Source: G963665975 sp963665975
GTDB lineage: Bacteria > Bacteroidota > Rhodothermia > Rhodothermales > Bin80
DNA length: 64,000 bases
NCBI GenBank assembly: GCA_963665975.1
Contig: OY762508.1
Coordinates: 1,798,001-1,862,000, forward strand
Reading direction: 5' to 3'
The position numbers and the translations under genes are program-made. Shown piece after piece: positions 8,026-17,016 of the stretch. Numbering within the stretch: the first letter of the stretch is position 1; every line of letters begins with the position of its first letter. Below the pieces are notes generated by a model, which saw only the letters and a list, made by a program, of their open reading frames with translations, was not told where the DNA came from and ran no database searches.

Positions 8026-8946
8026 CTACAGACGTAATCGCTCTTCAGCCCACCAGGCCAGGAAGATGTCATAGAACACGCGGGCCTCGACACTCGACGC
8101 AGCGCGCTCCTCCGAAAACACACCCGTAATCACGCCATCGTTGCGGCGCGCCGTTCCCATGCGAAAGGCCCTTCCCTCGCCCTGAAAGCTCCGGTCAATC
8201 AGGTAATAGGTGTGCTCCTGTCCGACGAGCACAACATGTATTTCCCGTATGGGGACACGTGCGAGGATGTATAATTCATAGTACTCGCCCCGGCTCTCCA
8301 CATGCGCCGTAGCGGTGAGATTGCCGGGCTGATAGTCCACGTGGCGGAGAATACCGGGCGGCAGCTCGCCAGGCACAAGACGCATCCAGTCCAGGATGGC
8401 ATTTACATCCACCGCTTCGTCCGGCCGCTCTTCTTCGATATCCGCCATATCGGTTACCGCCAGGCGTGGCGCCCTTTTGCGTGCCGGCTCGGAAGGCGAA
8501 ATCGCAAACCCTCGCGTGGCCTTCTCGGGTTGGATTGCAATAGCGGACTTTTCCAGCACCAGATGTGGCGCAATCTCTGCGCGTCTCTGCAGAGTTGGCC
8601 TCGCGGTAGCGCGCACCCGCCGCGTATGCTGTGAACCGCTTGCCGATGCAGCCATCGTCACGTCCGCCGGTAGCGCACGCCTGGATACTGTCCGTTCCGG
8701 CATCGCCTCAGGAAGCTGCACGGCAATCTTTGCTCGCCTCGCCGGGGCAGGCGCTGCACTGGCGTTGGAAGTCACTCTTTCGGCCGCCCATGGCGTGCTG
8801 TCAAACACCAGCGCGCGCACTGTGCTGCCCGTCGTGGCAATTTGTACCACCCCGGCCAGTAAGCCCAGGGCCGCCCACAGTAGAACGGCCACGAGCACTC
8901 CGACAAATCGTTCGCGCTGTCTTCTTTTGTTTCCTGACATTGGCAT
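8026..8946 (-). CDS. Single-pass periplasmic protein in the TonB position
   Basis: The chosen ATG at 8946 follows the exbD-like stop by 13 bases. The protein (about 306 residues) has a short basic cytoplasmic start, one membrane segment at about residues 14-36, a disordered Pro/Ala/Arg-rich linker to about residue 160, and a folded C-terminal domain rich in beta-strands ending WWAEERLRL. This layout and its place directly after ExbB-ExbD-ExbD are those of TonB or TolA. The C-terminal domain does not show a TonB signature I recognise. I infer that it transmits energy from the motor to an envelope partner, possibly the plug lipoprotein or the usher. A related but non-TonB function is possible. 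Confidence 0.6.
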   Translation of the reverse strand: MPMSGNKRRQRERFVGVLVAVLLWAALGLLAGVVQIATTGSTVRALVFDSTPWAAERVTSNASAAPAPARRAKIAVQLPEAMPERTVSRRALPADVTMAASASGSQHTRRVRATARPTLQRRAEIAPHLVLEKSAIAIQPEKATRGFAISPSEPARKRAPRLAVTDMADIEEERPDEAVDVNAILDWMRLVPGELPPGILRHVDYQPGNLTATAHVESRGEYYELYILARVPIREIHVVLVGQEHTYYLIDRSFQGEGRAFRMGTARRNDGVITGVFSEERAASSVEARVFYDIFLAWWAEERLRL

Positions 8947-8959
8947 GGCATCATGATTG

Positions 8960-9325
8960 TTAAGGAGCAAGCGGGCACCTGGTCCCTGCTTCCTCGCACA
9001 GGTCAAGAATGTCGACTACCTGCTGCAGTGTTGTTGTTTTATGGGGCTCCACCAGGAAACGTGCACCCGCAAGGCTTCGCAAACACGTCTTGAATACCGC
9101 CCGGGTCGCGGCTTCGCACCGAACATCTCCTGCAGGCAGTTGCTCAAAACGCGTGCGCATACCGGTGTCCAGCGCAATACGGTAGACCCTTGCTGGCTCT
9201 GCCGCCTTGCCGGTGGGCAACGCCACATGCATATTCGGGCTCAGGTCCGCGACGGCAAAGAATGCCATGAGCAGCAGCAGACCGAGATCGATGATGCGTA
9301 TAAGGGTCGTGTAGGAACTCTTCAC
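8960..9325 (-). CDS. exbD: ExbD-like biopolymer transport protein (second copy)
   Basis: A 121-residue protein with an N-terminal membrane helix and a periplasmic domain, the ExbD/TolR plan. The helix begins RIIDLGLLLLMAFF. Asp13 lies where the essential protonatable aspartate of ExbD is found. The start is GTG at 9325 and overlaps the preceding exbD stop by 4 bases (GTGA), so translation is coupled. Four cysteines in the periplasmic part are unusual for ExbD. With ExbB it should form the proton-driven motor at the inner membrane. Confidence 0.8.
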   Translation of the reverse strand: MKSSYTTLIRIIDLGLLLLMAFFAVADLSPNMHVALPTGKAAEPARVYRIALDTGMRTRFEQLPAGDVRCEAATRAVFKTCLRSLAGARFLVEPHKTTTLQQVVDILDLCEEAGTRCPLAP

Positions 9326-9690
9326 GGCTGCCGTTTGCTATGGCGAATCATGAACACGGCCTGTAGCCCTGCTGCCTGCGCCGTGCGATTGGCCTCTACG
9401 ATAATGTGCGCCGGAACCTCGCGGTCGGCGATGAACTCCACGAGCGCGCCGCGACCGGGAAGAATCGCTGCCAGGTCATCAACTGCTACTTCCCACTCGC
9501 CTTGGGACAGACGAAACATTCCGCTTGCCGTTACAACGATCGTAATCGGTGCTGGCGCGATACCCTGGTCCACCGTCTGCCGGGTCCGTGGCACCTCCAC
9601 ATCTATGCTCCTGATCGTGGACACGGTCATAAGCACGAGCAAGAGTAGCATCGTGATGTCTACCAACCGCAGGATCATGCCTCCGCGCAT
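9322..9690 (-). CDS. exbD: ExbD-like biopolymer transport protein (first copy)
   Basis: The start is ATG at 9690, preceded eight bases upstream by AAAGGAGAA, a strong ribosome-binding site. A longer frame up to 9789 lies inside exbB and is rejected. The membrane helix starts MILRLVDITMLLLLVLM and carries the conserved aspartate (Asp11). A periplasmic domain of about 90 residues follows. It overlaps the exbB end by 16 bases and the next exbD by 4. Two different ExbD copies next to one ExbB resemble the TolR/ExbD pairs of Bacteroidota and delta-type bacteria. Confidence 0.85.
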   Translation of the reverse strand: MRGGMILRLVDITMLLLLVLMTVSTIRSIDVEVPRTRQTVDQGIAPAPITIVVTASGMFRLSQGEWEVAVDDLAAILPGRGALVEFIADREVPAHIIVEANRTAQAAGLQAVFMIRHSKRQP

Positions 9691-10352
9691 GATGCATTCT
9701 CCTTTTCTGTGGGCGTACCCAGAGCCAATAGGCGATACCGCACTTGCGCGCCCCACTCGTCTGCAGCTTCCACATGCCGGCTTGCCCATGCATGCAGGAG
9801 AGCCTCCAGGAATTCGAGCACGATTGTTACGACGATGCCTAGCAGTGTGGACCCAATGGCAACGGCGATCCCTGCAAAAATGGCTTCTGCGTCGCGCGTC
9901 CCCGCCGAAAACAACAGGTAGATCCCCACCAGCGTCCCCAGCAGGCCCAGTCCGCCAGCTGCGCTCGACAAGAAACCTACGATCCGCTCGGTGCGGGCAT
10001 ACGCCGTGTGCGCTGCGCTTACCAGCCCGCGCGCCTCCTGACCGATGGCTGCCACTGGCGCGCCGGCATGCCAGAGTTCCAGGATACCAGCCAGAATGCG
10101 AGCATAGAGGCTGTCATCGCACACTTTGAGCACCCGTGCCAAATCCTCCGGCGTAGACTTGTCCAGTGTCATGCCCCGCAGGGACCGCGCAGCGCGCCGG
10201 TCGAATGCCGAACGCGCAAATCGAACGGCGAGCACGATCAGGCCAGCCAACAGAATGCCCAAGAGCGGCCACTGGAAGCCTCCGGCGTGCGAAAACACAG
10301 TAAGCAACGATTGCGCCGGTGGCGCTTCTTGCAATAGCAGTGCATAGACCAT
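9675..10352 (-). CDS. exbB: MotA/TolQ/ExbB family proton channel protein
   Basis: A 225-residue protein with three membrane segments: about 26-46, 127-151 and 160-190. The last two carry the ExbB/TolQ signature GLLGTLVGIYLLF followed by AIFAGIAVAIGSTLLGI. A cytoplasmic helical domain lies between the first and second segments. It forms the stator/channel with the ExbD proteins and converts proton flow into movement of a periplasmic partner. The start ATG at 10352 follows the plug lipoprotein stop by 10 bases. Its position inside a fimbrial operon, rather than beside a nutrient receptor, is the odd point. Confidence 0.88.
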   Translation of the reverse strand: MVYALLLQEAPPAQSLLTVFSHAGGFQWPLLGILLAGLIVLAVRFARSAFDRRAARSLRGMTLDKSTPEDLARVLKVCDDSLYARILAGILELWHAGAPVAAIGQEARGLVSAAHTAYARTERIVGFLSSAAGGLGLLGTLVGIYLLFSAGTRDAEAIFAGIAVAIGSTLLGIVVTIVLEFLEALLHAWASRHVEAADEWGAQVRYRLLALGTPTEKENASCAEA

Positions 10353-10362
10353 AGGTGTCGCG

Positions 10363-10740
10363 CTAAGGTTTAGTTGTTATCAACACCAGCCCACCTCCGC
10401 CGCGGACTCCATATATCGCACAGCTTGCGGCATCTTTCAGCACGGTGACTATTGATATTTCCTGTGGGTGGAGCCACGACATGTCACTGCCCAGAATCGG
10501 CTGGCCGTCGACAACAACGAGTGGCGCAGCACCGGGCCTCGGTGCGCTGACGCCGAGTCGTTTGAGCACCTGTGTGAGCGTCGCCGGGGAGGAACCCATG
10601 CGCGCTGTCCGCACGCTTCCGGTAACAAGGTGCGGGTCCTTGCTTCCATAGCCGATATTGTCCGGGCCGGTGATTGCACTGCGCCCCAGTGGGGCACAGG
10701 CAGTGAAAAACAGAAGAACGAGAATGAGGTAAGTTTTCAT
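10363..10740 (-). CDS. Lipoprotein consisting of a SusC/TonB-receptor-type plug domain only
   Basis: A 125-residue protein with a lipoprotein signal (LFFTACAP, Cys15). Its mature part matches the end of a TonB-receptor plug: LVVVDGQPI, a central loop, then VTVLKDAASCAIYGVRGGGG and LVLITTKP. The parallel in SusC-type receptors is VLKDA...AIYG.RG..GV.LITTK. There is no beta-barrel after it. The start overlaps the preceding gene stop by 4 bases. I infer a membrane-anchored plug that may gate or contact the usher, or receive force from the Exb module. The fold assignment is firm by motif; the role is speculative. Confidence 0.75.
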   Translation of the reverse strand: MKTYLILVLLFFTACAPLGRSAITGPDNIGYGSKDPHLVTGSVRTARMGSSPATLTQVLKRLGVSAPRPGAAPLVVVDGQPILGSDMSWLHPQEISIVTVLKDAASCAIYGVRGGGGLVLITTKP

Positions 10741-11750
10741 GGCGTTGGAGCATCAGTGGGTGGAGGAGGCACGGCGTCGCCGACGCCTCGGAAGGCCCAG
10801 TAGCCTTCCTGGCGTATTGGCCCCAACGAAAAGCCGTTTTCCGCTACGGCAATCCGACCGCGGGTAAAAGCAATTCGGGACACCTGGGTAGATGTTGAGA
10901 AGGGCGGCTTTACGCCATGGCGTGCAACATGGGAGCGGTAGGCGCCGTCGGGCCGTGCCTTGTAATTGACCAGAAGCGCCTCGGTGCGCGTGGCGTACGC
11001 CGCGCCACCGACATAGCTTGGCTCCTCCAGGTCTCCGTGCACAAAGAACCCTTCTTCGCGCGTGCGACCGTGGTGCCATGCCCACAGGAAGTGGCGCATC
11101 GAACCCCTGTACAGCCGGTCGCGCACGGCGCGCTGCACTTTGGTCGGCTCGCCCAGCGGCTCAAAGAACAGGCGGCGCGCAAAGCGAAACCCGCCCGTAC
11201 GCTGGTTGTGCTGATAGGCATTCAAGAATATCCGAATGCGGTATCCGGTCGCCGGGTTTTCCACGACCAGTGGCTCTGACGCCTCGGCAGTAAATCCCCC
11301 TGTTACGGACCGGAATGTGAGTGCGTCCGGATTCAGTAGCCGCGCCTTGGAGGCCACGGACGTGCGCCCAAGAAAGTCCGCCGTGAAGGTCCGCAGGCGG
11401 CGCCAGCGTCCGGGATGCGGAGCCAGTACGGTAATTTCGTCCATACTCGTTATGTCTTGCGCGAGGACGAGAGGTGGCACAGTCTGCGACTGCTGCACAT
11501 GCACTATGCGCTCCACCGAGCGATACCCGACATGGCTTGCTATCAGGAGATAGGCGCCAGGACCTGGAACGCGGATCATGAAGCGCCCTTCGTCATCGGT
11601 CATGTCGCCGAGCGTGGTTCCGTCCAGGAATACGGTAGCACCGGAGAGCGGCTTGCCACTCTCTCGTTGCACGGAGCCTTCGATGTGCTGCGCACGGACG
11701 GGCAGGGCAATCAGAAGAATGACCGATAGCAGGATTGGATAGGATTTCAT
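10737..11750 (-). CDS. Secreted protein with carboxypeptidase-like regulatory domain
   Basis: A 337-residue protein with a signal peptide (cleavage after VRAQ, about residue 20). A carboxypeptidase-regulatory (CarbopepD_reg) Ig-like domain covers about residues 21-100, with IEGSVQRESGKPLSGATVF and a DDEGRFMIRVPG turn. The rest is a beta-rich domain that I do not recognise and that ends in a Pro-rich tail. It probably sits in the periplasm or outer membrane. Its start is 12 bases after the upstream DUF4402 gene and its end overlaps the plug lipoprotein. Related proteins in Bacteroidota accompany TonB-type receptors, which fits the next genes. Confidence 0.75.
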   Translation of the reverse strand: MKSYPILLSVILLIALPVRAQHIEGSVQRESGKPLSGATVFLDGTTLGDMTDDEGRFMIRVPGPGAYLLIASHVGYRSVERIVHVQQSQTVPPLVLAQDITSMDEITVLAPHPGRWRRLRTFTADFLGRTSVASKARLLNPDALTFRSVTGGFTAEASEPLVVENPATGYRIRIFLNAYQHNQRTGGFRFARRLFFEPLGEPTKVQRAVRDRLYRGSMRHFLWAWHHGRTREEGFFVHGDLEEPSYVGGAAYATRTEALLVNYKARPDGAYRSHVARHGVKPPFSTSTQVSRIAFTRGRIAVAENGFSLGPIRQEGYWAFRGVGDAVPPPPTDAPTP

Positions 11751-11762
11751 GGCACAAATGGA

Positions 11763-12761
11763 CTAGTTGCATTGAAAGGAAACCTGGGCAGTGCCTGAGT
11801 ATGTGCCGGCGCTGGCGTCTCGCGAGACCGACACGCGGCCGCCAAAACGCACCTCAATGGCCTGTCCGCTTGTCACCGCGAGCGTGGCCGTTCCCGACCC
11901 CGTAATGCTGTTGCGATAGGATCCTGTGGGCGTGGTGCGGGTGGCGGAATAGAGCGTGTATGGCAGCGTGCTTCCCGCACGTTGCAGTGTGCTCGGCGCC
12001 TGGACGGTCACCACCACGCTCCCGCTGTTGGTCGTTACCGATGCTTTGCCGAACGTATACTGCGATGATCCCGATGGATCGGATTGCCCGGAGCTGTAGG
12101 ATCGCGTCCCATGGACGGAAGACAGGGTTACCGTACCTGATTTCCTGGCAGTCGCAGATCCAAATGACACGCTGCCGTGGTTCCGGAGCGTGCAGGTCGT
12201 CTCGACAACCTTGACGTTGAGCGTTGCCGGTACGGTGATGCTGCTATTCAGCCTGGGCCCACGCACGGTGAGCGTAACATTCGCCGTGTAGCTGCCGCCG
12301 GTTGCGGTGCTGCTGATAGACAAGATTCCTCCGAGATCCCAGAAGACTCCCTGCCCGGCGCGCGTTATCGACTGCAGGCAGAATGAGCTGCTCCCTCCGG
12401 CAATGGACTCCCCGTCGGAGCCAACGCGGACACAAGCCAGGGTCGGAGACCAGTTTACCGTCTGACTTCCCGAGACAAACGAGGTCGCTTGCACACTTGC
12501 CGAGTACGTCCCACCTACCTGAAAACCGAAATCCGTAACGGTGTCTACCTCTCCGCATTGCACGAATTGTCCCTGTTCCGGCTGGGAGCCCGTCACCGTG
12601 CAGTAATCGCTGTTGGCAAGCGGCAACGGTGTGGTCTGAAAACTGCTGCCCGGTGCAAACGTTGGGAAGCTTATTGGCAGCCGCAGTTGCAACTGTGCCG
12701 TTGCCGGTAAGGCCACGCCCCACAGGGTCCCACAAACCGCCAGGATGCCCAGAGTACGCAT
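11763..12761 (-). CDS. Large DUF4402-type fimbrial protein, candidate tip adhesin
   Basis: A 332-residue secreted protein (signal peptide to ATAQ, about residue 22). The C-terminal half from about residue 185 is a DUF4402-like domain (VVETTCTLRNHGSVSFGSATARKSG, then VRFGGRVSVSRDASAGTYSG), matching the smaller subunits upstream. The N-terminal half is a separate Ser/Thr/Gly-rich beta domain with several cysteines. Two-domain subunits next to an usher are often tip adhesins, so I infer that role. The start codon shares one base with the usher stop (TAATG). Confidence 0.7.
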   Translation of the reverse strand: MRTLGILAVCGTLWGVALPATAQLQLRLPISFPTFAPGSSFQTTPLPLANSDYCTVTGSQPEQGQFVQCGEVDTVTDFGFQVGGTYSASVQATSFVSGSQTVNWSPTLACVRVGSDGESIAGGSSSFCLQSITRAGQGVFWDLGGILSISSTATGGSYTANVTLTVRGPRLNSSITVPATLNVKVVETTCTLRNHGSVSFGSATARKSGTVTLSSVHGTRSYSSGQSDPSGSSQYTFGKASVTTNSGSVVVTVQAPSTLQRAGSTLPYTLYSATRTTPTGSYRNSITGSGTATLAVTSGQAIEVRFGGRVSVSRDASAGTYSGTAQVSFQCN

Positions 12762-15106
12762 TATTCTGCCTCCTCCGGGTGCTCCACGGTGAACACCACG
12801 GAAGATCCCTTGCCGGGTGCGACGACGAGCGGCTGCGCGCCCAGCACGTCACCGTTCAGCATATCGGTTAGCCGCAGGGTGTAGCGCCCTGCCGTCAGGC
12901 GCAGGAAAAATCCGCCGTCGCGGTAGACGTCTGCCGTGCGAACCTGGGCACCTCCTTGCCAGACCGCAACACGCACCCGCGATGGTGCGCGGCGCAGCCC
13001 TTCGATCGTTCCCGTGATCGATAGCGGGCGCGAAAGCGGAATATCGATCGTTTTGGATCGTCCCGGGTCCGCAATGAAGCTGAACGAGTACCCGGCCTGC
13101 GGACTCAGATTCGGATCGCGAATCGAGCGTTCAATAATCTGCACCTGGTAGGCCGCATACGGCTCGAGATAGGCTGCACTCAAGGCGCCGTCTTTATCGC
13201 GGCGCAATCCCGCGTGATAGATCTGCGCCTCCACTTCGGGCATGATGCGCTCGTTGGCGTCAAAGACGCCGTCGCCGTCCTCGTCCTCGAAAATGCGAAG
13301 GACAGCGGCGCTTTCCTGTCCTCCACCCCTTAGCAGGCGGGGGCGCGACCCCATGTCCAGTGTTCCAAATGCTGCTAGCGTGTGTGTGCGGCGGCTATGG
13401 CGGGATTCGATGCTGCCAACCGGCGTGTCCAACCGCAAACTCAGGCCGCCGGTAAAGTCCGACAGCACCGTGTCGTACCCTACAGACAATCCTACCGACA
13501 CATGCCGCCACAACCAGAACCCTTCCACGCCGCATTCCCGCACCACATGATTGCCGAGCCCCTGCGCAAATAGCGTAAGACCGCCCGCGGCAGCACGCTG
13601 CCCGGCAGATAGCCGATAGGACAGTACACGGTGGGGAGCATGCCCGGATTGTCCAAACCGCTCACTGGAAACGCGCACACCCCCGGATAACCCGCGCCTG
13701 CCGTGATAAGACAGTGAAGAGCCAATGCGATCTGTTCGCCACTCGCCTCGCCAGAGCGACGAAGCCGCTAGGAATCCGCTCCAGCGCCCCCGCGATATCG
13801 AGGCCTGCGATCGGATTTCTCGTCCATGCGGGAATACTTCAAAAACAACATCGCCAATGACATTCCTGTGCCAGAGCTTTCCAGTAGCACGAATCTGGCG
13901 GCCGGTCACATCCGCCTCGCCGCCGATGACAACAAATGGCAGGGGGCTTGTTGCTATACCAAACCGTGCTCGCGTCACGCGTGGCGCCAGCATGCCGGAG
14001 CCGCGCACGGTCACGCGTGGTAGCAGGCCATACTCGGCATGGACCATCCCGGAGCGCACCCCGACGAATGCGTCATAGTAGAACTTGCGTGCTTCGACGA
14101 GGTCGGCGGACACAAACAAGAGCCGTCGCTCAATGCGGGTCGCTGCGGCTAGCGGCTGCGTCTTCAGCAATACCTCTGTGGACCCATACTGCGTCGGCAC
14201 CACCAGACTATAGCGTCCCTTTCCGTCTGCTTGCGCTCGATCCACGACCAGACCGGACACGGTGGCCTCGACGAGGGCATGCGGATCGGTGCGCCCACGG
14301 TAGGTCGTGCTTCGCTGGAGATGCCTGCGAACCAGGGGAATATTCGACAGACGGAGGGCATCAAGTGCGGGAAGCTCCTGGAAGTAGGGCGCGTGCAGTC
14401 GACCAATTTCCACCTGCGTCAGGCTACGCGACGCTGGACGGTCAAATAGATAGCTGTAGGTTGAGGCCCTTCCGACGGTTCCGCGCAGCGCCCCACCCAG
14501 CACACTCCCTGTAAAGCGGATGCTGCCCTGAGGTCCGCCCGCAGTACTCCATGACATATGGTAGGTGGTCAGTGCCCCACCCCACAAGGGGCGCTCTCGA
14601 CCAAAGCGCACTGGACCGGGCGCCTCGCTAGAGAGCGGCGTGCGCTTGCGCACCGTGTCGATGTTGAATCGCTCTGCTGCGGTCGACAGACGCAGGCTCA
14701 GGCGGGCCTCCTCGAAGTGGATGTCAGAGGCAAAGAGGCGCGAGAGTCCTTCTATGGTTACGAGATGCTGGGCGCCACTCTGCAGGACCTGACCGCTCAG
14801 CGACACCCCCGTCTCCCGCTCTACGGCTTGTCCAAAGTCCACCACATAGCGCCGCGAAACGTCTAGCGCTTCGACGACGGCCCCCCGGCGGGATACCGTA
14901 AATCCCAATAGCTCGAAGAGCCCGGAAATGTCCACATAGAAGGCTTTGCCATCGTGAAAGGCGCGCACTACGCCGTGGTAGCCCGGCGCCTCTACCGACA
15001 GGGGCACTGCGTGCAAAATCACGCCGTCCGTGCGCACGGATTGCGCAAGAGACATGGCCGGCGGCAGGTTTACCACGCTGACTATGATGGCTATGCACAG
15101 GCGCAT
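12761..15106 (-). CDS. Fimbrial outer-membrane usher-like protein
   Basis: About 780 residues. ATG at 15106, one base after the chaperone stop, is preferred over TTG at 15124. A signal peptide ends near AMSLAQ. An N-terminal domain (FYVDISGLFELLGF and LVTIEGLSRLFAS) resembles the periplasmic start of non-proteobacterial ushers. A long beta-rich central region includes a YSLVVPTQYGSTEVLL element typical of the usher middle domain. The C-terminus contains a FEDEDGDGVFDANE calcium-type loop and Ig-like carboxypeptidase-regulatory domains. It should form the outer-membrane channel that assembles and exports subunits delivered by the chaperone. Overall identity to classical FimD is probably low. 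The call rests on layout plus neighbours. Confidence 0.75.
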   Translation of the reverse strand: MRLCIAIIVSVVNLPPAMSLAQSVRTDGVILHAVPLSVEAPGYHGVVRAFHDGKAFYVDISGLFELLGFTVSRRGAVVEALDVSRRYVVDFGQAVERETGVSLSGQVLQSGAQHLVTIEGLSRLFASDIHFEEARLSLRLSTAAERFNIDTVRKRTPLSSEAPGPVRFGRERPLWGGALTTYHMSWSTAGGPQGSIRFTGSVLGGALRGTVGRASTYSYLFDRPASRSLTQVEIGRLHAPYFQELPALDALRLSNIPLVRRHLQRSTTYRGRTDPHALVEATVSGLVVDRAQADGKGRYSLVVPTQYGSTEVLLKTQPLAAATRIERRLLFVSADLVEARKFYYDAFVGVRSGMVHAEYGLLPRVTVRGSGMLAPRVTRARFGIATSPLPFVVIGGEADVTGRQIRATGKLWHRNVIGDVVFEVFPHGREIRSQASISRGRWSGFLAASSLWRGEWRTDRIGSSLSYHGRRGLSGGVRVSSERFGQSGHAPHRVLSYRLSAGQRAAAGGLTLFAQGLGNHVVRECGVEGFWLWRHVSVGLSVGYDTVLSDFTGGLSLRLDTPVGSIESRHSRRTHTLAAFGTLDMGSRPRLLRGGGQESAAVLRIFEDEDGDGVFDANERIMPEVEAQIYHAGLRRDKDGALSAAYLEPYAAYQVQIIERSIRDPNLSPQAGYSFSFIADPGRSKTIDIPLSRPLSITGTIEGLRRAPSRVRVAVWQGGAQVRTADVYRDGGFFLRLTAGRYTLRLTDMLNGDVLGAQPLVVAPGKGSSVVFTVEHPEEAE

Positions 15107-15107
15107 A

Positions 15108-15905
15108 TTACAGGGAGAGTTCAATGGAGGCAGGAACAGCGAAGCGCTCCTTCACCACGGCCGGCAGGCCTGTGTAGGAGTTGTCGAATTCCAGTGTGAT
15201 GCGCCCGCTTGTCACCGCTTCGGACAAAGGGATTTCCAGGCGCCTCCGCGTGTACACCGCGCTTTCGGCCCTGCCGATGCGCTCACCGAGCACACCCACA
15301 ACCGACACACCACCCATGAAAGGGAAGGGCGTGTCGTTGGTGAGCAGTAGCCGCAGCATGGTAGCGCCTGCGTCCAGGACATCGGCCCGAAGCGTGGGCG
15401 TTCCCCGGCCATGGATCAGGACGACCGGCGCCACCAGCGTGTAGACGATGTCCAGCGCCGTCGCAACGGCTGGGACCTGGCCATCCTTTACCGCCGCGCG
15501 CTCCTGCATCGTGAAGTGCATCAGCGCGATGTGCGCCCCTTCGGCGCTCTCGCGTGGCCGCTCTATCAGAAAGCGCACCACGCGCTCCGCGCCCGGCTCC
15601 AGAATCAGCCGCTCGGGAAAGAAGGTGAGCCGCTCGGCCAGATTGCCGAGCATGCCGGCCGCACCGAGGGAGACGTGCGTCGAGGTTCCTTCCGCATCTG
15701 CTTCAATGACACCAAAGCGGGTGCTGACGACGACCTCAAGAAGTTCCGTGCCATCATTGTGGAGCGCGAACGCTCCGTGCGGCGCTTCCTCGGTGATATA
15801 GGAGTAGGCAGGCGTAACGCTGAGACTCGCCTGCCCAAAGGCCAGGTCACCTGCTGCGATTAAACACAGGACCAGGAAGCATTGTGTGTAGAGGTATGGA
15901 TACAT
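15108..15905 (-). CDS. PapD-like periplasmic fimbrial chaperone
   Basis: The start is ATG at 15905, which gives a clean signal peptide (YLYTQCFLVLCLIAAGDLAFGQ); an ATG at 15944 would overlap the upstream gene. The mature protein has two Ig-like halves. The first (SLSVTPAYSYITEEAPHGAF, then PERLILEPGAERVVRFLIER) matches the edge-strand pattern of PapD-family proteins, and the second runs through TPTLRADVLDAGATMLRLLL. It binds unfolded DUF4402 subunits and passes them to the usher. It lies between the pilin genes and the usher, as expected for a chaperone-usher cluster. Confidence 0.8.
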   Translation of the reverse strand: MYPYLYTQCFLVLCLIAAGDLAFGQASLSVTPAYSYITEEAPHGAFALHNDGTELLEVVVSTRFGVIEADAEGTSTHVSLGAAGMLGNLAERLTFFPERLILEPGAERVVRFLIERPRESAEGAHIALMHFTMQERAAVKDGQVPAVATALDIVYTLVAPVVLIHGRGTPTLRADVLDAGATMLRLLLTNDTPFPFMGGVSVVGVLGERIGRAESAVYTRRRLEIPLSEAVTSGRITLEFDNSYTGLPAVVKERFAVPASIELSL

Positions 15906-15918
15906 GCATTCGTTGTCG

Positions 15919-16437
15919 TCAGAGCGAAACAATATGTACCTCAAGGCGGCCTTCGTATCGGCCTTCGGGTACTCCCAACAGATCTATTGCACCGCCAAAG
16001 CGCACCAGTGAGCACCCTCTCTCTCCCAGCGACCCCTCCGTGCTGCGCCGGGCAGGCAGGGCCACAAAGCCACCAGGCGCGCAGTTGGCATTGTGCGCCC
16101 ACAGAAGCTGGAAGCCAACCCGGCCTGCCTCTCCCCGCAGGTGCGGACTTGGAGACACGGCAACTGCATATGCGCCGTTCTCCGGGCCTGACAGACGGAC
16201 TTCGCCAAAGCGATGCATGCCGGAAACCTTGCCGGATATTTCTCCCGTGGCCGGGTCAAGGTGCACGCGTCCGGCATTGGCATGCTGGCGTGCAAAGTCC
16301 ATTGCCGAGGAGGTCACAGTAACCCGCAGGGCTGCCGGCAGAACCTCAAGCCGCATTGTGAGCTGCCCGGATGTCTGCGCATAGGCAGGCGCCGGCATCA
16401 GGACAAGGCAGGTCAATAGAAGAGTGGTGGCATGCAT
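15919..16437 (-). CDS. DUF4402-type fimbrial subunit (minor)
   Basis: A 172-residue secreted protein with signal peptide to AYAQ. It has the C-terminal signature VRFGGAIDLLGVPEGRYEG shared with the other subunits but ends in VSL and lacks their final Cys-polar pair. It has two internal cysteines instead. It lies 5 bases after the preceding pilin gene and just before the chaperone. I infer a minor or terminating subunit. Confidence 0.7.
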   Translation of the reverse strand: MHATTLLLTCLVLMPAPAYAQTSGQLTMRLEVLPAALRVTVTSSAMDFARQHANAGRVHLDPATGEISGKVSGMHRFGEVRLSGPENGAYAVAVSPSPHLRGEAGRVGFQLLWAHNANCAPGGFVALPARRSTEGSLGERGCSLVRFGGAIDLLGVPEGRYEGRLEVHIVSL

Positions 16438-16442
16438 GGGGC

Positions 16443-17003
16443 CTAGTTGCAGGTCGCGCTTGTGGAAATGCGACCGCTGTAGAGCCCGCCCGCATCGCTT
16501 TTTCCAATGCCGCCTACCTCGCCCCCAAACCGGAAGTAGCGTGTAAAAGAGGTCCCGGATCCAGAGGCCGAACCACTGTAGCTTCCACCCGAGATGGAGG
16601 AGTACCCACTTGATGTGCTGCCGGACTGCGCCCAGGCCCCGGAATAGGAGAGTGAGCCGCCCGAGATCGTCAGCGAACCGGGGAAGGTGCTGGACACGGT
16701 GTAGGACGAAACATTGGACCCGGAGAGGCTCACCTGTCCCACGCTTGACGACCCGGATGTCGTGACGCCACTCGCAGATCGCGCGCCATTTACGGCATTA
16801 ATGGTCACCGTCCCTGTACCCGACGATGGCTTCACGGCGGTTCCGAAGCCCAGGTTCGACTGCACGGAAAAGCTGCACGACGACGGCGGATCCAGGAGCA
16901 CTATTTCGACGGCGACATTCGTACTCGGCGACTGGGCCCAGGCCTGAGGCGCGGCCATGCAGGCCGCCAGAAGTACGGTTGGATACAGCAGGGATACCTT
17001 CAT
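16443..17003 (-). CDS. DUF4402-type fimbrial subunit (candidate major pilin)
   Basis: A 186-residue protein starting at ATG 17003, preceded by a GGAG site. An upstream extension to 17705 is only a shadow. The signal peptide ends AWAQ. The mature domain contains SCSFSVQSNLGFGTAVKPSSGTG, a Ser/Gly-rich central sheet and the C-terminal FRFGGEVGGIGKSDAGGLYSG ending in a Cys-Asn. Composition and small size suggest the repeating shaft subunit. A G-quadruplex motif lies immediately upstream on the template strand. Confidence 0.78.
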   Translation of the reverse strand: MKVSLLYPTVLLAACMAAPQAWAQSPSTNVAVEIVLLDPPSSCSFSVQSNLGFGTAVKPSSGTGTVTINAVNGARSASGVTTSGSSSVGQVSLSGSNVSSYTVSSTFPGSLTISGGSLSYSGAWAQSGSTSSGYSSISGGSYSGSASGSGTSFTRYFRFGGEVGGIGKSDAGGLYSGRISTSATCN

Positions 17004-17016
17004 GGGGCAACTCCGT

